A program made the translations under genes and the position numbers. From Pomphorhynchus laevis (taxonomy: Eukaryota; Acanthocephala; Palaeacanthocephala; Echinorhynchida; Pomphorhynchidae): a stretch of DNA of 64,000 bases. Of the stretch, positions 54,111-64,000 are shown piece by piece (the first letter of the stretch is position 1; each line of letters opens with the position of its first letter). The notes beneath the pieces are model-generated. The model worked only from the letters and a program-made list of their open reading frames with translations, had not been told where the DNA came from and searched no databases. Location: positions 124,001-188,000 of the forward strand of contig WNNJ02003593.1 in the NCBI GenBank assembly GCA_012934845.2, written 5' to 3'.

Positions 54111-54525
54111 TTCAAACGGAAAATTCGTTATTGAATAATGGATCCGACCAACAGATTTCGTTTATTGCGGTATCAATGGAATTTGATTTAAATTTCAATT
54201 TGAAATTGTAAGAACTTATTATAATCAAGACAATTTTAAATTCTTTAATCGTTGAAGTAATCGATGTAATCGTTGTAAACCTTTTTATCTCAAACCCTTT
54301 TTTATTAATACAGATTTTTCCGCGAGCGTGGCGATCTGAACTGTAATCTGCAACTGTAATTGTAATTGTATGTTTATAAGAAACCAAATCAGACTGTCGT
54401 CAATGTGTCATTCAATAACTTCTCAACGAATTCTTCGTCACAATCAGGTATTTCCTCATTAAGGGAAGTGAGGTATGTACTGCTGTATTTTCTAAATCAC
54501 AAACTGAACTGATGGAACTTCCCCA
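54111..54525. other. Flank between two LINEs
   Basis: This may include the CR1 5' untranslated region. No other feature was recognised. Confidence 0.3.
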
Positions 54526-57500
54526 GTGAAGAAACTTCATAACTTAATTACCATCAAATTTCCGTCTCCCATTGAGAGACAAAAAATATTTAACTGTATA
54601 TTTCGAAGTTTCACCGATTTATACAAGAATAGAGTTTTATTCAACTTGATTAAATATTATGAAGCCGAGGTAAGAGTATCGTTTACCTCCTCAGGCATCG
54701 CTTCTGAGTATATAAAGTACTTCAATAATAATCTCTCCCAGTTTGGTTTAATTACTCTTAAATCTATTCAAGCGTCAATCAAAAACACAAATATTCCCCC
54801 TGACCTAGACATAGATGACTTTCAAACTCTGAGGAAGATTTATCAGATAGCCGACATACGTTTTTTTAAATGGTAAAAATGGTTTTGCCCCTACCGATTG
54901 CATTCTGATCCACCTCGGTGGATAACGCAGTGTGTATCTCAAGATCCGGCTGTAATACATTTCTGGGCCATAACCTCAAATTTTCACTTGTAAGCTCAGA
55001 TGACCTGACCTACCCAACGGTTATAATAGCCACAAATAAGGACACTGGGGTCAGGTTGCGTCACACCCCTCAGTCTTGTAGGGTTTGTGGGGCAACATAT
55101 TTACAACACATGAAGGGGAAGTGCAGCAACTCCCACACTGCCTGAATTGTGGGGCGACCATCCGGCATGGTCTTGGAAATGCCATCACTTCAAAGACTAT
55201 ATGAAGAGGCACTGCACTCCCTTGATTAACACCACTTTCAGCTTCGCAGATGCAAGCAAATCCAACATCACTTAAGTTAGCAAAAAGCTTTCCGCCCTGG
55301 ACATTATTCCTTTGATCGATTCGAAAAATAAAGCCTCATCCAAGAAAATGGAAGACTTGATTAAACATCTATTTGACATGTTGTGTGGCACGCTATAGAT
55401 CTCCACTACTGCAGCCCCGGATTCAAAGAAGAGAGGTGCATCCGTTTATATCCAGCCGTCCATCCGCCTCTCCAAAAAATAGATCTTGGAAAGTGGTGGA
55501 CAGTAAAGAAAATGAAAGAAATTCCCGTGGGCAAATGATTCCCTCTGTTGAGGGTGGACGTGGGAAGGGCAACCTTCCCGCCTTTTGTTCCGACTAAGGG
55601 AAGAGCTTTCCCACTTCGGTTCACTATCGCAATAAAAAGTAATCGCGAACCGTTTTCACTGAATATCCTTCAGTGGAATTCAATAGATGCTTCCGACTTT
55701 ATCTGCCTTCTATCTGGTAGAGATGCAGATGTAATAGTCCGTCAGGAAACGCGGTCTATTTGTCTCCCCCAGGAGACGAATATCATGGATCAAAAGATCA
55801 TCCCACTTACTAAAATATTCTTGTCAAGCCCTATCTTGTCTAGCGATTTCACTTTGTAAGAACGATAAACGTATCAGCATAGCTAATGTTCATATCCGGC
55901 CAGAAGAAATTCACAAGAACCGTGACCTCCTGGATCGTATATTAGGTAGCGGCTATGACATGGTACTTGGTGACTTCAACGACAAAACTGGTCGCTGGAT
56001 TAATGCAGCACTATGCAGAGCCAGGAACGAATATCTTATGCATAAACCACTAGCTCCCAGATTTCATTGCACTACAACTACTTCACTCCTCGACATACTA
56101 CTGCTTCATAGGATGTGGTTGTTAAAACCCATCTGTACTGAGCAGTCGTGTCATTAACTTACCACTTCGGACGACCTACTTCGTTGGCGATTAGAGGAAT
56201 ATACATTTCTTAAAAGGAGGTTCCACTTTGATCCAATCAGAGTAACCTGCTTCCAGGCTGCTATCCAACTTTTCCATGCTGTAGTAGGTAATGCGAGTCT
56301 GACCCCAATTAATTCCTACCTCTCTTTGCAAGCTACTGCGATACTTTTGACTGCCTATTAGGGTCACTTATCTAGTCCTACTCCAGCAAAACTCAAGGTC
56401 ACAGCCAAAATGCTACATATTGCTAATCTGTCTGTATCTGGAAGACAGGCTATTTCTAATAAATACTGAATCACTTGATACAAGCTGAGTATAAAGAGGG
56501 CGAGCATTAATAGTCTTAACCCTTCTCAGTATTCTTTTTGAAAGATATTCACGAAAGATAAGTTTGTCTGCTGGAAGGAGAGCGCATTGGATAGGTGGTA
56601 TAGGCCTTGCTAAAGTTTTGGCGGAGTCACTATCCCTACATAACTATGGAGCCACTCAATATCCCCAACCAATGCCATCTTGGGGTGACTTCAGTAGCAG
56701 GAATCTATCTGTTACAGGTATTTTTAACTCCTGGGGGCCACTCCCGGGAGTTAAAGGCCAGTTATTGGCTACTCTCGCGGCCAATTTCTATTCAAAATTC
56801 CCACATCTCCATCTACGAAAAGGCAATTGCGCGTAGAATCCGCGTCCACTTAAGTAGGCGTAATTTAATCCCGCTGAGTTTTCATGGGTTTGCCAAAGGT
56901 CGCTCGGTATATTCAGCAATTGATGAAGTGCACCAGTTTTGTCAGGATAACAGTCATCAGCGTGCTGTGGCTGTTTTTATTGATTTTTCTGCTGCATTTA
57001 GTCGCCTATCCGATCCCTTCGTTATCCCCTCTTTTAGGTCCCTCAAGTTGCTTGCGAGAATTGTTAACAGGGTGGAGATACTGCTTACACCAAGCGATTC
57101 TTCTAGGAAGACGATCCTGATGCACGTCAGTTCTACCCTATAACAGGTGTGCCTACAGGCTCCTTACTTTACCTATCTTGTACTTTGCTGCTTCCATTGA
57201 ACTTTACATTAAATTTAAACGCGATCAACATATTGTGGCATATGTTGATGATACCACAACCCTGTTTTCGGGACGGAGGTGCAAAGATGTAGTCTCGGAC
57301 ATCAACCGTTTCTTTTTAAGATAAAAATATCATTTACTCTCATCCAATCTTATTTTAAACTCCAACAAATCGCAGGTGGTAGTCCTTCATGGCCCATGCC
57401 ACCAAAAAGAAACTTGAGAGACTAACATTCTCTACACTCTCCTCCATTTTGCAGTCTTAACTACTCCCCATCTTCACAAAGCGAGTATAATATCTGCGGT

Positions 57501-57835
57501 TCACCGTTTCGGTGAATTGGTCGGCGAAAGCTGACATGGATAGACTTAAACGTATCCTGAAGAAAGCTAGATGGGCTCTAAAACGGGCCCATTATATGTC
57601 ATTGTATGGGAACCCCATATGCGCTTGTTGGTTAGTTGGGCTATCTCGGGATTAGTCTTCTTTTCAAAAGGACGTCCTTAGAGCAAAGACTAAGGTTTCT
57701 CAAGCTCCTCGTCTCGAGAATACCGACCATAGTCCGTCCTGACTGGATTCTTAGGGGTGTGAGAGACCCCGAATTGCTCAGGCTAAAGGAGGCATGCTGG
57801 TGCGTCCGAGGTCTTAGATATCTCTGGACCTGAAA
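54526..57835 (+). mobile_element. Decayed APE-type LINE
   Basis: Plus-strand LINE. An ORF1-like part lies at 54526-55145 and ends with a Cys-rich CRVCGATYLQHMKGKC segment. The endonuclease follows at about 55650-56130 (ILQWNSIDASDF, VLGDFNDKTGRWIN). RT fingers and palm lie at about 56640-57060 (IARRIRVHLSRRNLIPLSFH, VFIDFSAAFSRL), a GVPTGSLL-like box near 57148, and catalytic YVDD at 57241-57252. The C-terminal region to 57835 ends in SLLFKRTSLEQRLRFLKLL. The reading frame is broken many times. GC content is higher than in the flanks. The clade was not assigned. Confidence 0.75.
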
Positions 57836-58114
57836 CCGTAGAGTTATAGTGAAGACGGAATGGAACAAGAGACAGAATTGCATGAAAATATAGACTTTAT
57901 TAATTTATGTATCTTATTATTAATCTTGAATTTTTTATTAAGAAAACCTATTATTATTAAATTACTCTATTTTCAAACCTTATAAGTATCTCATTTATAA
58001 ATTATTAGTTCAAAACCAATTAAAGCATTTAACTGAAACTGCTCAAATGAAATTATCATTCAAAAATCTAGAAAATTATTATAAATTTATAATTTTAATT
58101 TTAAATTTACAATT

Positions 58115-58700
58115 TATAAATCAAAAATTAGCATTATAATTATTAGCAAAATTATCAAAAATTATAAAATAATTGTTTTGATATATAATGCATATATAAT
58201 TCGAGGTCTCTTACACCTCTAAGAATCCAGTCGATATGGATTATGGTCGGTAATCTCGAGATGAGGAGCTTCAGAAACCTTAGTCTTTGTTCTGGGGACG
58301 TCCTTTTGAAAAGAAGACTAATCTCGAGATAGACCAACTACCCCACAGGCGCATTTGGGTTTCCCATTCAATGAGATATGATGGGCCCGGATCAAAAATC
58401 AACATTATAATTATTAGCAAAATTATCAAAAATTATAAAATAATTGTTTTGATATATAATGCATATATAATTCGAGGTCTCTTACACCTCTAAGAATCCA
58501 GTCGATATGGATTATGGTCGGTAATCTCGAGATGAGGAGCTTCAGAAACCTTAGTCTTTGTTCTGGGGACGTCCTTTTGAAAAGAAGACTAATCTCGAGA
58601 TAGACCAACTACTCCACAGGCGCATTTGGGTTTCCCATTCAATGAAATATGATGGGCCCGGATCAAAAATCAACATTATAATTATTAGCAAAATTATCAA
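58115..58700 (-). repeat. 271-bp tandem repeat built on the 3' end of the neighbouring LINE
   Basis: Two almost identical 271-bp units plus the start of a third (ATCAAAAATCAACATTATAA at about 58392 and 58663). Each unit carries, on the minus strand, the last 60 or so codons of the LINE at 57.6-57.8 kb (58155-58337 and 58426-58608), joined to about 80 bp of AT-rich sequence. The array is inverted relative to the LINE. Confidence 0.85.
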
Positions 58701-59690
58701 AATATTATTTGTATAACTGTTATACAAATAATATAACGTGTATATTATAAATAATATATAAAAATAAATAATATTTATTTATTATTTTAATAATAAATAA
58801 ATAATATTTATTTAATATTTAATATTTTAAAATTTGCTGTTAATAAAAATAATTTTTAATTTTGTGCCATAATGAAAGCGAAGAATAAAGTCAAAATAAA
58901 AATATTTTGATGATTTGTCTTTGGTAAATATAATAACTAATATATATCGTCCATATAATACATCATAACCCCAGGAATATAAAGCTGGGATACATGTAAT
59001 GTTAAGATACATTTTACAATATCTAAGAGGAACACTTAACATTTCATTTAAATAAAAAGAAAATAATTTCTTAGTCTTTATTTTTTCCAAAGTAACATAC
59101 TTATTTCTAGTTATAAAATATCGATAAATTTTATTTTTTTAAACATATTTTGTATATAACACCTTTATAATTAGTAATGATAAAATATATGAAAAAGATT
59201 GTATCAAATGAGAACATGATCTAGTTTGGTACATACTTTTACCTCGATTCTTTTACAGTTTGGCTAAAAATATTAAAATCGTACACTGTAGTTGCGGAAC
59301 ATGCAGTTCAAGTACTGTTTCCGTTAACTTGGCTTTGAGAATCTTCCTTTTCAATACTGTCTCAAATAAATTGATATTCAATAAATTTTTAAACAAATGA
59401 ATAATAAATTCAAGAATATAATTAAAATTAGTAAATTTAAATAATTTAAATTCATTAAATTTAAAATTATTATTTTTGTTGATTTATTATATTTTTTAAT
59501 ATATAATTACTAATTCAGCATATATTAATGATTAATATATATTTTTATATAATCGTATAACCCTCTTGATTATAATATATAATATATATATATTATATTT
59601 CATACATATAACATCACTTTAAATTTTATGACGTTAAATTTTATTTACTTGTATAATATATTTATATATTTTATAATAAAAAAACAACAA
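58701..59690. other. AT-rich spacer
   Basis: No gene or known element. Short palindromic TA-rich runs (for example around 58715-58810 and 59565-59595) are the only structure seen. Confidence 0.35.
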
Positions 59691-59694
59691 CAAT

Positions 59695-61910
59695 TTATTG
59701 ACAAGAAAAAAAAACAAATAATAACATAAGAATTTTTCCTGTCAACCGCTGGTCCGAGTGTCGGGTCGTGGAGGCAGTGCACGAACCAAACTACTCCATA
59801 CATCGCGATCCTGGGGGGGGCAGACCAGAGTTCTCTATCAGATAGCCTAAGGCTGTCTTCAGCCAATTTCGAGATATGATCTCTCCACCGGTATCGAGGA
59901 CTACTTCGAGGTCTCTTTCCAGAGTCCGGGCTGAAAACCCCTCCGAAAAAGGCGATCCCAAGATATCCTAAGAACGTGTCCTTGCTATATTAGTTGACTT
60001 TATTCGATGTGGAGATATGCAACTTTACTCCGAATCCATTCTAGATTATCGAATTCCTAACCTTATCTCTAAGGCTAAGACCGGCAAAACCGCGAAGGAA
60101 CTTAATTTCGGTCGTCCGTATTCGAGATACTATTCTTTCGGTCATAAACCAAAGCTCATGACCATAGGTTAAGATAGGAACAAAGATTGCGTGGAAAAAT
60201 GAAAAGCTTAGCCCGAAGACTCAACTGCCGCTTCACCACGACAGACCTGTTCAAAGAACGCATTGCTACGTAAGCTGCACAAATCGCACCTCAATCTCCC
60301 TGATGTTTCTTCGTTCCTCGAGAACAATACATCAAGATACTTGAAATCCTCTACATCGGGAAGAACATTTTCCCCAATCCGCATTGACATTATCACCTAG
60401 ATCCGAGACGGACACATAGAGACAGTCTTGAAGGTACTAACAAACATTTATGCCGCTTGGCATTCCATCGTAAATCGATCTAGTAGGCATTGTAAGTCAT
60501 CAGGAAAATACGCCAATAAGACAACGTCATCTGCAAAAAGCAGAGATGGCATCATGATCAAACCCAACTGAAGACCGACATCCGTCAAATCAGCCCGTCT
60601 CGTAATTTTGTCCATGTAAATAAGGAACAGAAGTGGATACGAAGATCATCCCTGACGAAGCCCAAAGCCTACTGAAAATTATTCAGACTTCCTACTAGAA
60701 CACGAACACAACTCATACTTTCTTCATACAAAGAAGCCACAGCTACCAAAAATAGTGTGGTACTCCATACTCCCATTTGACCGAGTGGAACTCGGTCAAA
60801 ACATTTTCCAAATCTACAAAGCACATGTAGACTGGTTGAGCGAACTCCTAAGACTGTTCGAGGATAGTTGAGAGAGTAAAGAGCTGATACGTAGTTCTAC
60901 GAACTGGACGATATCCGCTTTGTTCCTCTTGCAACTGTCCCTCAACTATAGGCTGTATCCTTAACTCAAGAATCCTAGCAAATCGGTTGTCATTTTGGCT
61001 AAGAAGAGTGACGCCCCGATCATTGCAAACACACTCTTCGGTCACCTTTCTTAAAGATCGGTACCACAACCCCAGTTAGCCACTCACTGGGAACTTTGCT
61101 TAACTTTAATGCAACGTTGAAGATCCGTGTTAGCCACTTCATGCCAACAACGTCGAGAGCCTTTGAAGTTTCAGTCGAATCTCGTCTACTCCCGAAGACT
61201 TGCCATTACGAAGTTTTTTAAAACAGCAATGACCTCTTCCAAAGAGATAAGATCTTCCGTTAGTTCTAAAGGATCTACTTCTACAAGAGAAGGCATACCC
61301 ATCGGATTAAGGAGACTCCTAAAATGATCTTACCAACAACTAATAATTTCAATGTCAGTCAGCATAGATCCTCTCTTGTCATAGACAGTTTGGGGAGTTT
61401 TCTGCTTTCCAACACGAAGGTTCCTGATCGTCATCCAGAACATCTTCAAAACTGACATATAATCAAGTTCTAAGTGCTCTCCAAACTTCACCCAAGCCGG
61501 CTTCTTCGCTTCGTTAACTGCTTGAGCTTAAGCTCTCTTTGCTCTTCGGTACTTGTCTACAGCTTACACTGATTTATCTGACAAAGGTGCCTTATAAGCC
61601 AGCTTCTTCTGTTAGACAAAATCTTTAAATGTTGGGGTCCACCAATCAGGTCGAGTAATTCCTTCGCGACAAGCACCTAAGTCCTTCAAACCACAACTTT
61701 TCAAAGTTGTTTTGGCAAGCGAGGATCTGAACATATCCCATTCCTGATCAATGTTCTTTACCTTTGCTCGCAACCAGGAGAAGTCCTCTTGGATGTAGCC
61801 AGTAAAACGTTCTTTTACAAAAATATCTGTTAGACGCTTCCAGCATGCCCTCACACAACGTTTAGATTTACTAGGCTTGTCTAGCATCCGATCCTGCCAT
61901 CGAAGTTTAC
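59695..61910 (-). mobile_element. RTE/Rex-like LINE, 5'-truncated
   Basis: Minus-strand LINE. A linker after the missing endonuclease lies at 61887-61612 (LRAKVKNIDQEWDMFRSSL). RT fingers follow at about 61069-60850 (GVTLLSQNDNRFARILELRI, EEQSGYRP, TYQLFTLSTILEQ), catalytic FADDVVLLA at 60537-60510, and the thumb region VEDFKYLDVLFSRNEETSGR near 60350. The C-terminal end at about 59866-59760 (LAEDSLRLSDRELWS) is followed by an A-rich tail. There are several frame breaks. The FADD box and EEQ-G-R motif fit the RTE/Rex group; the exact clade is open. The tail sequence recurs at 24181-24240. Confidence 0.7.
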
Positions 61911-62639
61911 TAACTACAATGTCGTAATATCGGTAGTATATTCATGTATGCAACTATAAAATACTTCGTCATATTTTAGCTACTACCGAGTCTTAAGCAA
62001 CCAATAAATTCCATTTGAGCATTACATTAAAATTTTTGGGAATTAATATAAATAAATTCAATTATCTAACATTATCATTCATTTAATTCGGAGAACCTTA
62101 ACGATACTACATATGTATCAAAATGGTGAAGGGGTACATGATAAGAGACACGTTGGGAGATCATCTCGTATATATTAGAGTAATAGTGTATATTATTTAA
62201 AATAAACTATATAAAATGTATACTGATATACAGTATCAATGTATAACTCTATATGTTTATAATTTATGTACGCATTTAAATTAATGCATTTGATATATGA
62301 ATTTACATAATTTGACAAATTAATTTAACGAATAAGTATTGACATCAGTTCGAAAATTCGACAAATTTTTGAAAATCGAAAATTTTAATTGTAATTTAAT
62401 GCCGTACTTTGATACTAATTAAAAATATTTGCAAATTCACTGGCAATTAAGTTACTAAAAATGAAAATGATATTATTTAAATTCACTATTCTAAATATAT
62501 TTATTTTTGTGATTATATTTTATTAACACCGTTTAACTTTTCGTAATATAATATATAATATAATTAATAATAAATTAATGGTTTATATAAAATGATTTAT
62601 AGAATTAGTTGTTCAATTTTATCTTTATAGTCCATTCAT
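61911..62639. other. AT-rich spacer
   Basis: Nothing recognised. Confidence 0.35.
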
Positions 62640-62930
62640 ATAAACTAAATCAAATTATTCAAATTATTTTGCAGAAAAGCAATATCATTACATAATATGG
62701 CAATTCGTAAAATTTCATCATTTAACGCATTGTACTTATATTATTAATAATATTAATAATTATTATTAATGCTACTATGTTTGGTCAAAGAATAAGAGCG
62801 AAACCTGATAACATAGCAATTCCTCTTGATGACCTCTAATCCTTATTCGAATACATCATATGTAATTTATTACTTAATTAATAAAATATAACTTTTATTT
62901 TAAATTTCAACTTTTTATTTTAACTTGATA
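62640..62930. mobile_element. Naiad-like scraps, including a structured-tail piece
   Basis: 62640-62745 matches the RT thumb region on the minus strand. 62765-62835 is a plus-strand structured-tail piece (CTATGTT, GCGAAACCTGATAACATAGC, a TTGATGA variant of CTGATGA). The two pieces have opposite orientations. Confidence 0.6.
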
Positions 62931-63489
62931 TAAATATAGATTGTTTAGATCAATATAGAACTGGATCAAAGAAAGAAAATTTTATTTGATATAAAATTTT
63001 ATATTTTATATTTTATATAAAATTTTAAATTTCAATGTCTTCATCAATTAGGGAAATGATATAATTACAATATTCAGATATTCAATGGTTCTGTATCTAT
63101 TTTATATAATAAAGTTTTTTTAATAGATGATATCTAATATTTAATTTGAAACTAAAGTTTATAGGTTTATAATATCAACTACCTGAAAAACGTAAAAATA
63201 CTATAATGTAGATTATTATACATTATTGCTAAATTCTGGTACATTTGATACATCGTATGTTATTTATTAGTTAATTCATAAAAATTGACTTTTTAAATTT
63301 CAATTTTAAATTTTTAATTCAATATATTTATTAATAAATAAAATATAACTTTTATTATAAATTTCGATTTTTTTATTTTAACTTGATATAAATATAGATT
63401 GTATAAAATCTTATATAATTATTTATTATTTATATTTATTTTTATTTATATATAGTATAAAATACGTAATCTAATAAATTGAATTTGAT
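62931..63489. other. AT-rich spacer with a MITE arm
   Basis: 62961-63000 resembles the arm of the terminal-inverted-repeat element at 36844-37320 (GGATCAAAGAAAGAAAATTT). Two further stretches resemble the Naiad-like tail (ATTGACTTTTTAAATTTCAA at about 63280 and AAATACGTAATCT at about 63460). Confidence 0.4.
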
Positions 63490-63850
63490 TAATTTTACAT
63501 AAGATAATTACATATTATGGAAATTCTTACAATTTTATTATTTAATGTATTATATTTAATATTAGATGGTAGGTATGAATGCTCACCCGAAAATATGTTT
63601 CTTGTAAATTTAAATGTTTTCTTTACGATATAAATTAATTATTGTTTTAATTGATGTAAATGTAATGTCATATCTAGATATATACTTTATTTATCATCAA
63701 TATTAATTTTATTAAGAATAAGACTACGTGGGTAAATTTGTTTTCTTATTGGATATAAAGTATTAGAGTTATATACGGAGATATCATTAATTTAAAATAT
63801 TTTTTCTTTATATAATTTAGATTTATTTTTTATGCAGTTATGAACAAATT
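63490..63850 (-). mobile_element. Naiad-like Penelope fragment (RT palm/thumb)
   Basis: Diverged minus-strand copy of the region equivalent to 15560-15910, with landmarks such as TGAATGCTCAC and TTTCTTGTAAATTTAAAT. It is non-coding now. The 150 bp to the window end show only AT-rich sequence with one more short scrap of the same region. Confidence 0.6.
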
Positions 63851-64000
63851 CATATAAATTAAAACATTTTAAAACATTTTTACATATCATGGAAATTCTT
63901 AAAATTTAATAATAAAGCAAAATTTATTCAACTTAGCCGTTATTACGATGAAGTGAAATAATTTTCATTAACCTAAATGGTTGTCAAAAATGGTTTTCAT

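Overview
This is AT-rich animal nuclear DNA, probably from an insect or another arthropod. One ordinary host gene, split by introns, sits in a dense and layered deposit of retroelements. No bacterial operons, rRNA, tRNA or CRISPR arrays were seen. The species cannot be named from the sequence. The arthropod guess rests on the mix of Penelope-like elements, CR1-like and R2/Utopia-like LINEs and Ty3/Gypsy elements, plus a 55-bp intron in the host gene.

Host gene. The minus strand from 47013 to 32326 carries an LRRC47 orthologue (leucine-rich repeats followed by a B3/B4-like domain). Six exons could be placed. Every exon boundary has GT/AG, all phases agree, and together they give a 507-residue protein. 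Four of its five introns are 2.5 to 3.8 kb and are packed with transposon debris.

Layout. 1-5.3 kb: an APE-type LINE (minus) split by a Penelope-like element. 5.3-11.3 kb: a Gypsy fossil split by a second, LTR-bearing Gypsy fossil. 11.7-16.5 kb: LINE scraps and two large pieces of a Penelope-like family whose GIY-YIG nuclease lies N-terminal to the reverse transcriptase (RT), a permuted, Naiad-like order. 16.5-19.8 kb: a LINE with an intact 1007-residue ORF (Cys cluster, RT, CCHC, restriction-like endonuclease). 19.9-22.2 kb: a virus-capsid-like fossil on the opposite strand. 22.5-31 kb: more Penelope pieces, including a second family with C-terminal GIY-YIG and inverted terminal arms that hold hammerhead-like cores. 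32.3-47 kb: LRRC47. 49.9-54.1 kb: a nearly intact CR1-like LINE. 54.5-57.8 kb: a decayed LINE whose 3' end was reused in a 271-bp tandem array. 59.7-61.9 kb: an RTE/Rex-like LINE. 62.6-63.9 kb: Penelope scraps.

The least expected material is the set of structured terminal sequences of the Penelope-like families. One is a tail of about 100 nt, repeated about eight times, with compensatory base changes and hammerhead-like motifs in permuted order. The other is a set of separate short hammerhead-like cores with variant catalytic boxes. The RLE-type LINE, its degraded relative inside LRRC47 intron 1, and the capsid-like fossil beside it also deserve attention.
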